From NCBI RefSeq assembly GCF_029961145.1, contig NZ_JASBRG010000007.1, positions 1,220,155 through 1,284,154 on the forward strand: a stretch of DNA of 64,000 nt. The letters run 5' to 3'. A program made the translations under genes and the position numbers. This document shows positions 51,561 through 62,700 of the stretch, piece after piece. The DNA comes from Pinibacter soli (GTDB lineage Bacteria > Bacteroidota > Bacteroidia > Chitinophagales > Chitinophagaceae). Under the pieces are notes generated by a model, which saw nothing but the letters and a program-made list of their open reading frames with translations, searched no databases and was not told the origin of the DNA. Numbering within the stretch: the first letter of the stretch is position 1; the number at the start of each line of letters is the position of its first letter.

Positions 51561-52271
51561 ATGAGAGCTATCTTCATCTTAACCCTTGCAATTCTTGCTA
51601 CACTTGCAAAGGCGCAATCTCCCTGCGACAAAGTATTATTGTATGACAAACTATTTGCTTCTTATGAAGAATTTCATTTTAAAAGTTTGAGGAGATTTAA
51701 CATCCACAACATTCCTGATTCAACATTGCTGAACATGAAGAACGAAATCATCAATCTCAGTTCAGCGTATTTTTTCTCTGTCTTAAAAATCAAGGAGGTT
51801 AGATTGTATGATACAAGCAACCTGACACCTTCTAGCAACAGACGTCTTTTTCCGATTTACGACAAAGATTCCAATCCTGTCTACACATTCTACGCGATAC
51901 TATTTGAAACAAAGGCAATCAACGGCACTCCATTTTTATTCAGGCTTGATATCCTGAAAAACGGTAAGCTGCTGGATGAAGGTCAAATTCATTTTTTAAC
52001 GCAGGGCGAATTGCAAATCATCACTTGTGATCAGGCGCTCACGGCGGCATTGACAGACTCAGTTCAATTCAAAATCCGATCGGTTAAAAACATGAGTTTA
52101 GCTTACGATCAAATAGACAAAATGATATCCTGGTCAATCTACTCAAATGAGGATCCTATAGGAAATATCTACATCAAGCGAATAAACGCGGCCAATGGAA
52201 AACCATATGCCAGAATCATTACCAAAATGATTACTACTGACAGCGTTAAGGATGTAAAAGTTGGACCTTGA
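51561..52271 (+). CDS. Secreted hypothetical protein, 236 residues
   Basis: I do not recognise a family. The start MRAIFILTLAILATLAKAQS is a clear signal peptide, so the mature protein of about 218 residues is periplasmic or secreted. It has two or three Cys (SPCDKVLLY, IITCDQALTAA), a mixed alpha/beta pattern with YDKLFASYEEFHFKSLRRFN and NPVYTFYAILFETKAINGTP, and no membrane helix or repeat. Its stop is 30 bases from the convergent pectinesterase stop. No operon partner is visible besides the broken DUF3592 gene upstream. Confidence 0.75.
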   Translation: MRAIFILTLAILATLAKAQSPCDKVLLYDKLFASYEEFHFKSLRRFNIHNIPDSTLLNMKNEIINLSSAYFFSVLKIKEVRLYDTSNLTPSSNRRLFPIYDKDSNPVYTFYAILFETKAINGTPFLFRLDILKNGKLLDEGQIHFLTQGELQIITCDQALTAALTDSVQFKIRSVKNMSLAYDQIDKMISWSIYSNEDPIGNIYIKRINAANGKPYARIITKMITTDSVKDVKVGP

Positions 52272-52301
52272 GAAATGAGTTCATCGTACACAAATCAAAA
52301 C

Positions 52302-53249
52302 TCAAAATTTCCAATCTCCCAAAATATTTGAAACAGTATATTGGCTGGCTTCTTCTGAAGTAAGCTGATGAGACCACCCTACCCGTTTATCAGGAGCAGA
52401 ACCTGGACCATAACTTTTATACTCCGCATAGAACGCCGTCTTTTGATTTTCAATTTTACCCCAATAATCCCAGCCTTCTGGTTTTACCTGTTCATCCAAA
52501 AAGCAATTGAGGTAAACAACTTTTGCAAAAGGGCGCCACGGCCGCCCAAGCATGAAAGTGCCGTTAGCAGCATTGCCGGTTAGTTTACAATTGAGAAAAA
52601 CGTAACCAAACTTTCTACCTTCCGGTGTTGAAGCCGCGGTATAGTAGCCAGCGTTCTTCGCATATAAAGTACAGCTATCAAACACTGCAGTAGCAGCGCC
52701 AAAAATAAAATCAACGGTACCCTCTATATAACATTTGTAATAATACTGACGGCTATTGTCGCCATGCGTGTAGAGCGTATCCTGAAAACCGAGAAAACGG
52801 CAGTTAATAAACTTCGCACGATCGCCGGTTACTCTTACTGCAACGGCCTGCCCAACCGGACCAGAAGAGTTTTCGAACGTGATGTTTTCAGCAGTGAAAT
52901 CATTTCCAAAAACAAAAAAGCTGGAAGAACCGGATGTTCCAATTCCCTGGCCGGAACTATCTTTTTTAGAAGCATAATCATCGTAGGTTAAGATTGTTTT
53001 GTCAACGCTTTCACCTATAAAATGCACTTTCATTTTTGTTTCAGGCAGTCGAAGCTTTTCTTTGTACACACCATTTTTAATGTAGATAATCGTTTCCGAA
53101 TTACTCATATCCGGCACTGCGTTTATGGCTTCCTGAACTGTTTTATAGTTTCCTTTCCCATCCGGGGAAACAATAATCTTTTTACTCTGGCTCATTGCCA
53201 TTGCAGAGACCGCAACGAGAAGGAAGGAAGTGGCAAGTAATCTTTTCAT
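52302..53249 (-). CDS. Pectinesterase, carbohydrate esterase family 8
   Basis: A 315-residue secreted enzyme with signal ending at AMAMSQ. The right-handed beta-helix begins IIVSPDGKGNYKTVQEAINA. All CE8 motifs are visible: GQAVAVRV with Gln134, FQDTLYTHG with the acid/base Asp157, GTVDFIFGAA with the nucleophile Asp180, and MLGRPWRPFA with Arg236. It removes methyl esters from homogalacturonan, making it accessible to the polygalacturonase encoded 69 bases upstream in the same operon. The length is normal for single-domain bacterial pectinesterases. Confidence 0.96.
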   Translation of the reverse strand: MKRLLATSFLLVAVSAMAMSQSKKIIVSPDGKGNYKTVQEAINAVPDMSNSETIIYIKNGVYKEKLRLPETKMKVHFIGESVDKTILTYDDYASKKDSSGQGIGTSGSSSFFVFGNDFTAENITFENSSGPVGQAVAVRVTGDRAKFINCRFLGFQDTLYTHGDNSRQYYYKCYIEGTVDFIFGAATAVFDSCTLYAKNAGYYTAASTPEGRKFGYVFLNCKLTGNAANGTFMLGRPWRPFAKVVYLNCFLDEQVKPEGWDYWGKIENQKTAFYAEYKSYGPGSAPDKRVGWSHQLTSEEASQYTVSNILGDWKF

Positions 53250-53318
53250 GAATAATTTAAGTGGCTTTTATTTGATTAGTCTGATGTAAACTTTAAATAA
53301 TTCAGCGTTCATTATTTT

Positions 53319-54737
53319 CTATTGAAGCCTTTCTTTTTCCTCAATGCTGTGCACTTTATTTTCAACTTTAAGCGGGCTATCGATCGAAATTTTTAATCCC
53401 TGTATATCCCATGACGCAACATACTCTAGGCGACCAAGCTCATTCGCCGCCACAGAAGTATTTTCATACCGGAAATTACTCAACATTGAAGTTGGCAGCC
53501 CCGTTACGTCAAACACTTTCTTTGCATTGGTTACAGTCACATTTTTCACATAAATATCCTTTGCATGCGGAATTCCTTTCTCTGCCGGCTCTACGTGTTG
53601 CAACATAGCCTTCCAATGCGACGGAATAGAATCGGAAGAATAACCCTTTGGCAAAGTTGAATAACTATAAGCAGGGAACCAGTTGAGATTAAATTGAAAA
53701 GCATTATTGATCGAATCCATCACAATGTTGTCAAAATAAATATCTTCTATCGTACCGCCGCGTGTTGTGGCTGATTTAATACGCAACCCGTTATCAGTAT
53801 GCTTTGCTTTTAAGTTGGTGGCATATATGTGCCTTATTCCCCCGGACGTTTCACTGCCCAACGTAATCAATCCCGCGCCGCGACGGGCAATGCTGTTTTG
53901 TATCACTACATACTCAGTCGGTTTGTTAACACGCAACCCATCCCAATCTCTACCGGCCTTCAAACAAAAATTATCATCATTGCAATCTATATCACAATCA
54001 TCGATCAACACCCATGAAGAGGAGTCAACATCGATGCCGTCTGTACTAGGGCCGCTACCGTTTTCATTGTTTTTAATTACAAGCCCGCTTGCTGTCACGT
54101 ACTGCGAATACAAAATCTGCACGGTCCAAAATCCTGCACTCTTTAACGTCAGGCCTTTTACGGCTACGTTATCTGAATTTTGTATAAGAATAGTGCGAAC
54201 TCTTTTCACATCGTAATCAACGATCCATCTTAAGTCTTTTGCATCGTATTCTTTGCGCATCTTCCAGTAAAGATCCCAGTTGAATTTTCCTCTTGCATCA
54301 ATCACCCCGTTTCCTGTTACAGAAGCATTTTTTGCGTCAATAACATTAATTAGTGCTGCGGGCCATTTCATTTCGATACCTGCAACCCTTGTATCTATGT
54401 CAGGATAATCAGTGAGCGATTCGCTGCCGAGTATTAAAACATCCTTGCCGATAACCAATTGAACATTTGACTTGAGAAAGATCGCTCCCATCACATATGT
54501 ACCGGCAGGAAAAAAAACTTTACCGCCGCCTGCTTTCGAACAGGCATCAATGGCTTTTTGCACCTGCTTTGCAACACTGCTTGCAGAGCCGGGTTTCGCA
54601 CCATATTTCGCAACGCTGTATTCTTTATCAGCAACATCAATTTTCTTGCACCCAACTTCACTTACCCATGAGGGTGCTTGTGCATTCACAATTAAAGACG
54701 CTATTAGTAATAAGGGAAAGGTTAATATTTTTTTCAT
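53319..54737 (-). CDS. Polygalacturonase-type glycoside hydrolase family 28
   Basis: A 472-residue exported enzyme (signal MKKILTFPLLLIASLIVNAQ) with a right-handed beta-helix. GH28 motifs are STDGIDVDS with Asp233 and Asp236, DCNDDNFCLKAGRD with Asp254/Asp255, GSETSGG at 294-300 in the place of GHG, and LRIKS with the substrate Arg319/Lys321. The GSE variant is common in exo-acting or rhamnogalacturonan-related GH28 enzymes. With pectinesterase next to it, the likely substrate is de-esterified homogalacturonan or its oligomers. It is followed by the pectinesterase gene and preceded by the GH2 gene with only 17 bases between. Confidence 0.93.
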   Translation of the reverse strand: MKKILTFPLLLIASLIVNAQAPSWVSEVGCKKIDVADKEYSVAKYGAKPGSASSVAKQVQKAIDACSKAGGGKVFFPAGTYVMGAIFLKSNVQLVIGKDVLILGSESLTDYPDIDTRVAGIEMKWPAALINVIDAKNASVTGNGVIDARGKFNWDLYWKMRKEYDAKDLRWIVDYDVKRVRTILIQNSDNVAVKGLTLKSAGFWTVQILYSQYVTASGLVIKNNENGSGPSTDGIDVDSSSWVLIDDCDIDCNDDNFCLKAGRDWDGLRVNKPTEYVVIQNSIARRGAGLITLGSETSGGIRHIYATNLKAKHTDNGLRIKSATTRGGTIEDIYFDNIVMDSINNAFQFNLNWFPAYSYSTLPKGYSSDSIPSHWKAMLQHVEPAEKGIPHAKDIYVKNVTVTNAKKVFDVTGLPTSMLSNFRYENTSVAANELGRLEYVASWDIQGLKISIDSPLKVENKVHSIEEKERLQ

Positions 54738-54754
54738 TGCAATTAAATCGTCGT

Positions 54755-57610
54755 TTAAAAAACATTATCAACTGATGGCCTGCTATAATTTTCGTTGCTT
54801 TTAGAAATAGATGGCAAACCAAAATAAAAATAAAGTGTTCGTGTAACCGGTTTGTTAATCTCTGTCAATTCGCTCTGAGGGCCATATACTGCTGCGTTCT
54901 TAGTAATGTTGGTTGCCAGCTTGGTACCGATTGGAGGAATGCAATCCAAAAATGAAATATTGCCAACAGGAAGCTTTGGATAAAATTCCGGCCCGGTGAT
55001 TCCGTAAAAATCAAAGAGACGTACAAACAAATTTTCTTCCTGGCTGGCCACATAAAAACGTCCTTCGATGGTGTTGAATTCCATCCATGAAATATCGCCA
55101 TAGTATCCTTTAAACTCAGGATATACGAGCGGCGAGTAAGAGGTTTGCGTATTGTTATAAAAATTCTGCCAAACGTTTACCGGCGTGCCTTTCATTCTAT
55201 TCTTCCACTGCCTGTAAGGGCCCTTACCCAGCCATCTTGTTCCCAGCACATAATTTTCAGGATAAGAGAAACTTATCCCTGCAAAATCATATTTTCCCTT
55301 CAGCGAATAAGTGTAATCAAGTGTCAACCAGCCACTACCACTCATTTTCCATTTTACTGATTGTATATCGCCATCATACTTGAATTCAGCAATGCTATTG
55401 GTTCCGTCTTGATATACTTTCACTCCTGTAAGCGTTCCTTTACCCTGTACCATTACTGGTCCGTTGTTGAATGAAAGAGCCGATGCTTTGCTATTCGTCA
55501 CTTTCTTCAACAGTCCTGTCTTAGTATCTATCTCCACAGTAACGTCTCCGCCTTTCAGTGTTATCACTGAATCAGTTTGTATAAAGAATGCAGCCTTGTC
55601 GCTTGCAGAAATAAACGCCGGCGACATCTGGCTGTTGGATTTCAATTTCCACGTCCATTCATTCAACACATTGCCGAACCTATCAGTTATACGAAGCACC
55701 AATCCCTCATATTGTTTAAAGTCTGCAGGAAGATTCAATGCTATGTTTCCTTTTTGCAGTGGCAAAATAGATGGAACGGTTGCCACACCCTGCTTTGCAA
55801 CCTGGTAGCCGCGTGATTGCAAATCGAATGGCTTCGCAAAATTCACGAGAGCCCATTGATACTTGCATTCATTGAGATTGGTAAAATGATAACGGTTCTC
55901 CACTTCAATATTGCCATTGAAATTGTCGGGAATGTTTTTCATTTCCAGGTGTACCGGGCAAAAGATTTCTTTCAATGCATAGAAGCTTCCTTCTTTTTCC
56001 CTGTGAGGTCCCAGGATGCCATCATTTGCGTTGAGTCCGTTCGCATCAATAATGTTGTTCATGTCTGTACGAACAACGCCTTCGTCGAGCATTGCCCAAA
56101 TAAAACCACCACCGCTTCTTTTTGCGTGCCAGTGCAGCTCCCAGAAATCATCCATAGCTGCACCTCCACCACCATCATCCTGTGAATGCAGGAATTCAGT
56201 TGGCATGTAGATGAGGCTGTCATTCAAAATATTTTTCGTACTGTAATAATCTTCGTAGTGATTACAATCAATACCATTGAATTGATTGCCCGGCCTGTGA
56301 TGCGGATGAATAACAGGACGATGCGAAACATCCCACTTATCAAAGTCATCATCGAGTTCTTTGTTGGTTCCGCCTTCATTACCGTTGTCCCAGAAAATAA
56401 TGGAAGGATGATTAACATCCCTTACAACCATCTCTCTTACAAGCGGCTCCCCCACTTTTGTGCTGTATGCTTTTTGCCATCCGGCCAGTTCATCTAACAC
56501 ATACAATCCAAGTGAGTCACACAATTCAAGAAATCTTTTATCGGGAGGATAATGCGAGCAACGAACGGCATTCATGTTCATATCTTTGAGTAGCCGAACG
56601 TCCATTAATTGAATACTGTCATTCAATGTGCGTGCGGTTTCCGGCCACCAGCAATGGCGGTTTACGCCTTTCATTTTTACTTGTACACCATTTATGTAAA
56701 TACCATCACCGTGCCGCACCTCAATGGTTCTGAATCCAAATTTTTCTTTTGCGTGAAAGACTGTCTTATCGCCTTCTTTTAAATAAAAATTTACGCTGTA
56801 TAATTCCGGTGTTTCACTTGTCCACGTTAAAGGAGATTTTACTTTGGTTTGCAAAAGTGTAGTGGTGTCGTTAGGAGAAATTGTTTTTGTAACGGTCGCT
56901 ACTTTATTTCCTTTTTTATCGACAATGTCTGCAACAATCTTATTTGCCTTCTTAATATTTTTGGTAAAAACCTGCATGGTCAAATCGCCATTTGCTTTTG
57001 CATCTATAGCCATGCGATCGATGTGTTGCTGCTCAACTGCCTCTAAATACACGGGCCTAAAAATGCCGCCAAATACCCAGTAGTCTGCTAATCGCTCAGC
57101 ATTATTTACCGATGCGTCGTCAGACATCTTGCTTACCGTAACTTCCAATAAGTTTGCGCTGCCTATTTTTATTTTATCCGTGATATCATATTTGAACTCG
57201 TAGAAAGCGCCACGATGTTTACTACCGGCACTCACTCCATTGATCTTTACTTCTGTATCCGTCATGCTTCCTTCAAACACGATCCGCACTACTTTGCCGG
57301 ACCATGATTTCGGCACGGTAAAAGAATATTTGTACATTCCTTTTTCGTCTGCAAACCTGAAATTGCTGCCATAGGTTTTGTAATCCCTTCCATAGTTGTA
57401 ACTGCCAAACCCTTGCTGCTCCCAGCAGGACGGCACTTGTATAGTGGTCCACTTACTGCTGTTCCTTCCGCCTGTGCAGCAGAAATCCCATGTTACTGTG
57501 TGATTATTGGCAGTGCCTGACAAATATTGAATTTGCTTTTCCTGCGCCCGCGTGCCCGAAAAACATACCGTCAAGGCAGCGGCAAAAAATACCGTAAGAA
57601 CATTTTTCAT
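54755..57610 (-). CDS. GH2-family beta-glycosidase (beta-galactosidase-like)
   Basis: A 951-residue secreted GH2 enzyme (signal ends at GTRAQ). The sugar-binding domain is at about 30-200 (YKYSFTVPKSWSGKVVRIVF, EVKINGVSAGSKHRGAFYEF) and the Ig-like domain at about 205-310. The TIM barrel begins MKGVNRHCWWPETARTLNDS and continues NMNAVRCSHYPPDKRFLELC. The acid/base is Glu412 in FWDNGNEGG. A candidate nucleophile is Glu472 in YMPTEFLHSQDDGG. A C-terminal beta-galactosidase small-chain-like domain (YSLKGKYDFAGISFSYPENY, WLGKGPYRQWKNRMKGTPVN) supports beta-galactosidase. In a pectin locus this would remove galactose side chains of rhamnogalacturonan I. It is the first gene of the minus-strand operon, divergent from the sigma factor. 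Confidence 0.92.
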   Translation of the reverse strand: MKNVLTVFFAAALTVCFSGTRAQEKQIQYLSGTANNHTVTWDFCCTGGRNSSKWTTIQVPSCWEQQGFGSYNYGRDYKTYGSNFRFADEKGMYKYSFTVPKSWSGKVVRIVFEGSMTDTEVKINGVSAGSKHRGAFYEFKYDITDKIKIGSANLLEVTVSKMSDDASVNNAERLADYWVFGGIFRPVYLEAVEQQHIDRMAIDAKANGDLTMQVFTKNIKKANKIVADIVDKKGNKVATVTKTISPNDTTTLLQTKVKSPLTWTSETPELYSVNFYLKEGDKTVFHAKEKFGFRTIEVRHGDGIYINGVQVKMKGVNRHCWWPETARTLNDSIQLMDVRLLKDMNMNAVRCSHYPPDKRFLELCDSLGLYVLDELAGWQKAYSTKVGEPLVREMVVRDVNHPSIIFWDNGNEGGTNKELDDDFDKWDVSHRPVIHPHHRPGNQFNGIDCNHYEDYYSTKNILNDSLIYMPTEFLHSQDDGGGGAAMDDFWELHWHAKRSGGGFIWAMLDEGVVRTDMNNIIDANGLNANDGILGPHREKEGSFYALKEIFCPVHLEMKNIPDNFNGNIEVENRYHFTNLNECKYQWALVNFAKPFDLQSRGYQVAKQGVATVPSILPLQKGNIALNLPADFKQYEGLVLRITDRFGNVLNEWTWKLKSNSQMSPAFISASDKAAFFIQTDSVITLKGGDVTVEIDTKTGLLKKVTNSKASALSFNNGPVMVQGKGTLTGVKVYQDGTNSIAEFKYDGDIQSVKWKMSGSGWLTLDYTYSLKGKYDFAGISFSYPENYVLGTRWLGKGPYRQWKNRMKGTPVNVWQNFYNNTQTSYSPLVYPEFKGYYGDISWMEFNTIEGRFYVASQEENLFVRLFDFYGITGPEFYPKLPVGNISFLDCIPPIGTKLATNITKNAAVYGPQSELTEINKPVTRTLYFYFGLPSISKSNENYSRPSVDNVF

Positions 57611-57841
57611 AAGCTTAGCGTTGTTCCGATTCGTTTGGTGTTAATTTTCCTAAAGAAATTATTTTGCTCCTAAAAATAAAACGTTACCAACTGATAATCA
57701 AAATAAATTGTAAATGTGACAATTAAAGCGATAAAAAAGAAGCTACCGTAAAAAATATTTTCAAAAGAATGAAGGACAATCATTTGCGGCATTTCATTTC
57801 TTGTTATTATTGAGTTTGAAATATAAACGGGCCTAATCCTC

Positions 57842-57872
57842 TTTACATGGTGCCTGCAATTATTTATATTTG
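57842..57872 (+). promoter_or_regulatory. Candidate promoter of ECF sigma gene
   Basis: TATATTTG at 57865-57872 fits the Bacteroidota -7 box TAnnTTTG. TTTA at 57842-57845, 19 bases upstream, is one base from the -33 box TTTG. The start codon lies 22 bases after the -7 box, giving a short leader. Confidence 0.5.
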
Positions 57873-57894
57873 ATAAAACGATTGCTTTTTTGAG

Positions 57895-58479
57895 ATGAAG
57901 TATTCCGCTCTGACTGACCAGCAACTGCTTGCGTTTCTTAGGGAAGCGAACAAGGATGCCTTTGCCGAAATCTACAACCGGTATTGGAACAGCCTGTATT
58001 GGTCGGCTTACAATATCATCAAAAACGAGTCTGTGGCCCAGGATGCCGTTCAGGAAGTTTTCATTGCCCTGTGGCAGCGAAATACGGAAGCTGATATCCA
58101 GGCTTTAAATGCATACCTGCACCAGGCCGTTCGTTTTCAAATACTAAAGGCGATAAAAAAACAAAAGGCGGACGAGCAGTTTTACAGCCGTCTGGTTAAC
58201 ATTACCGCCAACATCGTTTACGAAAATCCGTTATTATTTAAAGAACAGGAGTCTTTGCTGAAAGACATACTAGATACCCTTCCCGAAGATTGCAGACTCA
58301 TTTTCCAGATGAGCCGGGAAGAACAAATGACCTACAAACAAATAGCCCTGCAATTAAACATTTCCGAGAAAACCGTAGAGAAAAAAATGACACTCTGCCT
58401 GAAACACTTCCGCCAGGTACTACAGGAAAACAAACATATTTTACTGATGATGGTGCTGGTAATCAGCCTTGCAAAATAG
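57895..58479 (+). CDS. ECF RNA polymerase sigma factor (FecI-like)
   Basis: A 194-residue ECF sigma factor. Region 2 spans about 20-90 (DAFAEIYNRYWNSLYWSAYN, SVAQDAVQEVFIALWQR) and region 4 about 125-180 (LPEDCRLIFQMSREEQMTYK, QIALQLNISEKTVEKKMTLC). A hydrophobic tail (HILLMMVLVISLAK) is present, as in several Bacteroidota ECF factors of the FecI group. The FecR-like anti-sigma gene follows 79 bases downstream. It should direct transcription of the adjacent susCD operon in response to the glycan. The GH2-GH28-CE8 operon on the other side of the 284-base gap may be a second target. Confidence 0.93.
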   Translation: MKYSALTDQQLLAFLREANKDAFAEIYNRYWNSLYWSAYNIIKNESVAQDAVQEVFIALWQRNTEADIQALNAYLHQAVRFQILKAIKKQKADEQFYSRLVNITANIVYENPLLFKEQESLLKDILDTLPEDCRLIFQMSREEQMTYKQIALQLNISEKTVEKKMTLCLKHFRQVLQENKHILLMMVLVISLAK

Positions 58480-58558
58480 CGGTCGAAAAAAAGTTTAAAA
58501 ATATTTTCCATTTTCCGTAGGGTACCGTTTTCATTTTGGTACTTATATATTGAAGCGC

Positions 58559-59635
58559 ATGATCAAAGAACATTTTATACAACTGGTTGACAAATATTTG
58601 ACAGGTACCGCCACCGACGCAGAGCGTCGGTTGATGGAGGAATATATGACAAGACTGGAGTCCACAGACACTGTTTTCCCGGATATTGAGAACGAACAAA
58701 GACTTAAAGAGATCATTTGGAACAATGTGCAGGCAGAAACAGGCATTGAAACACCGGTCATCGTGTTGCCGTGGTATAAAAGAAAGATCGTACAACGTGT
58801 TGCTGTAGCGGCGTTGCTTATCGCACTCGCGGGAATCGGCATCAAATTTTTAACAGGCAATAACAACGACAGTAAACCGACTGTCGCACAAAAAGATAAC
58901 ATCAGGAACAATAATAACTCACCAGTTGTACAGCATAGGATGAACAAAACCGGACATGAAGAAGTGCTGCAACTGATGGATGGTTCTTCGATCACACTGG
59001 CGGATAAGAGCGAAGTGACTTATGAAGAACCTTTCCAAACAAAGAGAGATATTACATTGGTTGGAAAAGCCTATTTCAAAGTAGCGAAAGATGATGCGAA
59101 GCCCTTTACAGTAATCAGCGGCGATATTGCCACAACCGCATTGGGTACGGAGTTTACAGTAACTGCTTATTCACACCTCAGTCAAATTGTAGTTCGATTG
59201 TATGAGGGAAAGGTAGTTGTGAAACCGGTGCAGGCGACCAACAAAAGAATGAAGAAAGATGTGTATCTGCTACCTGGCCAGGAGTTTGTGTACGATAAGA
59301 ATTTTACAAAAGTAAAAAGCTTCAAACTCAACACAAGTGGCACACCGGCAGAGATCATGACGAACGAACAAAAAGAGAATCCGTCAATACCACAAAACAA
59401 CCAGGGATCATGGTACATGTTCAATAATCAAACACTTGCGCAGGTGCTTGATCAATTGTCCGAAATGTTTGACGTGAATATTCAATATCAGCAACAGGAT
59501 GTCAGGAATATTTATTTCACCGGAAAATACAATAGAACAGACTCGCTGGAAACAATTTTAAAAGACATTGGAATTCTGCACAAACTAACGATTAACAAAC
59601 TGGACGATAGCACGTTCATCATTACAAAAAAGTAA
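58559..59635 (+). CDS. FecR-family anti-sigma factor
   Basis: The frame is open from a TTG at 58550, but the ATG at 58559 is preferred. The 358-residue protein has a short cytoplasmic sigma-binding part (HFIQLVDKYLTGTATDAERR), one membrane helix at about 78-96 (VAVAALLIALAGIGIKFL), a periplasmic FecR domain (LMDGSSITLADKSEVTYEEP, TLVGKAYFKVAKDDAKPFTV, TALGTEFTVTAYSHLSQIVV), and a C-terminal DUF4974/STN-like domain (QTLAQVLDQLSEMFDVNIQY, TGKYNRTDSLETILKDIGIL). It holds the sigma factor until the transporter signals substrate. It is followed by susC after 104 bases. Confidence 0.94.
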   Translation: MIKEHFIQLVDKYLTGTATDAERRLMEEYMTRLESTDTVFPDIENEQRLKEIIWNNVQAETGIETPVIVLPWYKRKIVQRVAVAALLIALAGIGIKFLTGNNNDSKPTVAQKDNIRNNNNSPVVQHRMNKTGHEEVLQLMDGSSITLADKSEVTYEEPFQTKRDITLVGKAYFKVAKDDAKPFTVISGDIATTALGTEFTVTAYSHLSQIVVRLYEGKVVVKPVQATNKRMKKDVYLLPGQEFVYDKNFTKVKSFKLNTSGTPAEIMTNEQKENPSIPQNNQGSWYMFNNQTLAQVLDQLSEMFDVNIQYQQQDVRNIYFTGKYNRTDSLETILKDIGILHKLTINKLDDSTFIITKK

Positions 59636-59739
59636 TTCAACCTTAAAATTTTAAACCATTCATCTTTTACGAGATGTGAGGTCGATGCAAGACATCGGCT
59701 AAAGGGAATCATTTTGTTCATTTTAAACTGCAAAGCCAT

Positions 59740-62700
59740 ATGAGATTACAACTGCTTAAGCCACCGAAGGCTTTTCTTCCACTGCTATTTATTTTGCAAA
59801 TTTTTCATCCTTTGTTTGCAAGCGCACAGGATGCTTCAGGAGAAGTGAAGGGAATTGTTCGTGGTGCCAAAAATGAACCACTTGCGGGAGTATCCGTTGT
59901 TGTCCGCAATGCAAAAACGAATTTTACTTCAGGCACCAAAACAGATACTACAGGCGTGTTTACATTCCTGCATGTACCATCTGGCGGGCCTTATAACTTC
60001 AACCTTTCAATGATTGGTTATGAAAGCCAAACGCTGTCAGGATATTCCGTAAAAGAAGGGACTACGTTTTCACTATCTGTTACCATGAAAGAAACTGCGG
60101 CTACGCTCGAGCAGATCATGGTAGTTGGCTATGGTACGCAAAAACAAAAGGACCTGACAGGTTCTGTATCTGCAGTTACTAACAAGAATTTTAACCAGGG
60201 CGCTGTACTCAGCCCGCAGCAAGCGATACAAGGCAAGTTGCCTGGCGTAAACATTTCGCAGAACAGCGGAAAGCCAGGCGGCTCCAATACCATACGCATT
60301 CGTGGAGGTACGTCATTGACTGGCTCTAACGATCCTTTGTATGTAATTGACGGAGTACCCATCTCTACTTCTGCAGGTGTGGCACAGGCAAATATCCGCG
60401 GCAATGGCACAGATGTTTTTGACCAGGAACCAACCAATCCATTGATGACGTTGAATCCTGATGATATCGAATCTGTAACAGTTTTGAAAGATGCCTCTGC
60501 AACTGCAATTTATGGTTCACGCGGTGCAAATGGAGTAATTGTTATTACCACAAAGAAAGGTCAGGCAGGAAGCCCGAAAGTAAGTCTTGGTGCAACCGGC
60601 GGCGTTTCCAAAGTTTCGAAAACATTGCCTGTTCTATCTGCGGATCAATACAGAAAAACAGTGAAGGATCTTAATTTACCATTAGATGACAAAGGTGCCA
60701 ATACCAACTGGCAAGACGAAATTTACAGACCTGCTTACTTGCAGGACTACAATCTGGCAATGTCTGGCGGCAACAGCAAAACCACTTATCGCGCATCACT
60801 TGGCTACGGTGATCAGCAGGGAGTGATGCTTGGTTCAGATTTGAAAAGAGCCAATGCCAGAATTAACATCAACCACTCTGCATTAAACGACAGGCTTACG
60901 TTTGACATGCGTGTAAACTACGGTACAACATTTTCAAAATCTGCGCCGGTATCAAACACGGTGGGTAGCGAATCCGGCACCAGCATGAACTACGAGGCAT
61001 ACGTTTTCAACCCAACTTATCCGGTGTACGATTCTAACGGCAACTACACTTTCGTTCCACCGTACCGCGTAAACCCGGTTTCATTTTCAACAGATGTTAT
61101 TGATGAACTTACCAACAGCAGGTTCCTGGGAAACCTTTCTACGACCTACAAAATATTACGTCCGTTAAGTATCAACCTCAACCTAGGTTATACCAAACAA
61201 GACATCGATCGTAATTCTTACATCAAGAAGTCAAACCTTCTGGGCGCTGGACTTGGCGGCTATGCAAGTGTGCAGAAATTGCAGGACTATAGCAAATTGC
61301 TCGAAACTGTATTACGCTATAATAACGTATTTGGCAAACATACAGTGGATGCGATCGGCGGTTACTCCTGGCAGTATTTCGTTAATGAAGGCGACAGAAC
61401 TTCAGCTTCAGGATTTTTGTCCGATGAATTCAGATGGTATAGTTTGCAAGCGGCAAAAACAATACAGGGCGTAAGTACATTCAAACAAAGCAATACGCTT
61501 ATCTCCTTTTATGCAAGAGTAAATTATAACTATGATGATCGCTTCCTTGTTACAGGAACTATCAGAAGAGACGGGTCAAGCAGATTTGGTGAGGGTAACA
61601 AATGGGGAACTTTCCCTTCAGGTTCAGTAGCATGGAGAATTTCGCGTGAGAAGTTTTTCCCTGCCAAAATATTCAATGACCTGAAAGTACGTGCCAGCTA
61701 TGGCGTTACGGGTAACCAGGAAATTGGCAACCTGAACTCTGTAACAACTCTTGGAGCAACTACTACAGGTTATATTGTGGGTGGAGAACGTGTTACAGTT
61801 GTACTACCACAACAATATGCGAACCCAAATTTAAGATGGGAACAAACAGCGCAATTCAATGCTGGTATCGACTTCGCTATAGTTAACAACAGACTACGTG
61901 GTAGCATTGATTTTTATAACAAGAAGACATCAGACCTTTTGCTGAGGCTGCCTGTACCTTCTCCGACTGCTGTCAGCACCCAGCTTGCCAACGTAGGTAG
62001 TGTACAAAACAGAGGCGTTGAAATTGCCCTGGATGGAACTGTAATTGACGGCAACAACTTCAGATGGGAAAGCAGTTTCAATATTTCATTCAACAGGAAC
62101 AAAGTGTTGAGCCTCTCCAATGATCAGTACAAAGGAAACAACATCCAGATCGCACCAATACAAGGCGCAGGGCTTGCAGGCATTTATGCGCAATTGATCA
62201 TGCCGGGCCAACCTTTAGGAACCTTCTACGGCAAACAATTTTATGGCATCAAAGGAGGCGTAGAACAATTGAGCGCAAATGATACAGTGATAGGCAATGC
62301 GCAGCCAAATTATATCTATGGATTCTCCAACACGCTTTCCTACAAAAGATTTGCATTGAACTTTACGTTCCGCGGATCTGTTGGCAATGACGTGTACAAT
62401 ATGACTGCGAATAATTTGGCTTACTTAAATAACCTACCCGGAAGAAACGTAATGGACATTGCGGTAACAAGTGGTGTGGCACGTGACCAGCCAAAGAAAT
62501 ATTCTTCCCGCTGGATCGAGAATGGTTCATTCTGCAGATTGGATAATGTAACACTTAGCTACAACATACCTGTGAAAGGAACATTCATTTCAAATGCACG
62601 TGCATTTGTTACAGGCACGAATTTGCTGATGTTTACACATTACACAGGACTTGATCCCGAGGTAAATTCAGAAGTGTCAGGCACAGGTGTTGCGCCATTG

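Noticed and set aside
57670-57924. Minus-strand frame of 84 codons upstream of the GH2 gene
   Set aside because: It overlaps the sigma-factor promoter and start and shows no family features.
58550-58558. TTG start codon for the FecR gene
   Set aside because: An in-frame ATG three codons later begins the conserved N terminus, so the TTG is not needed.
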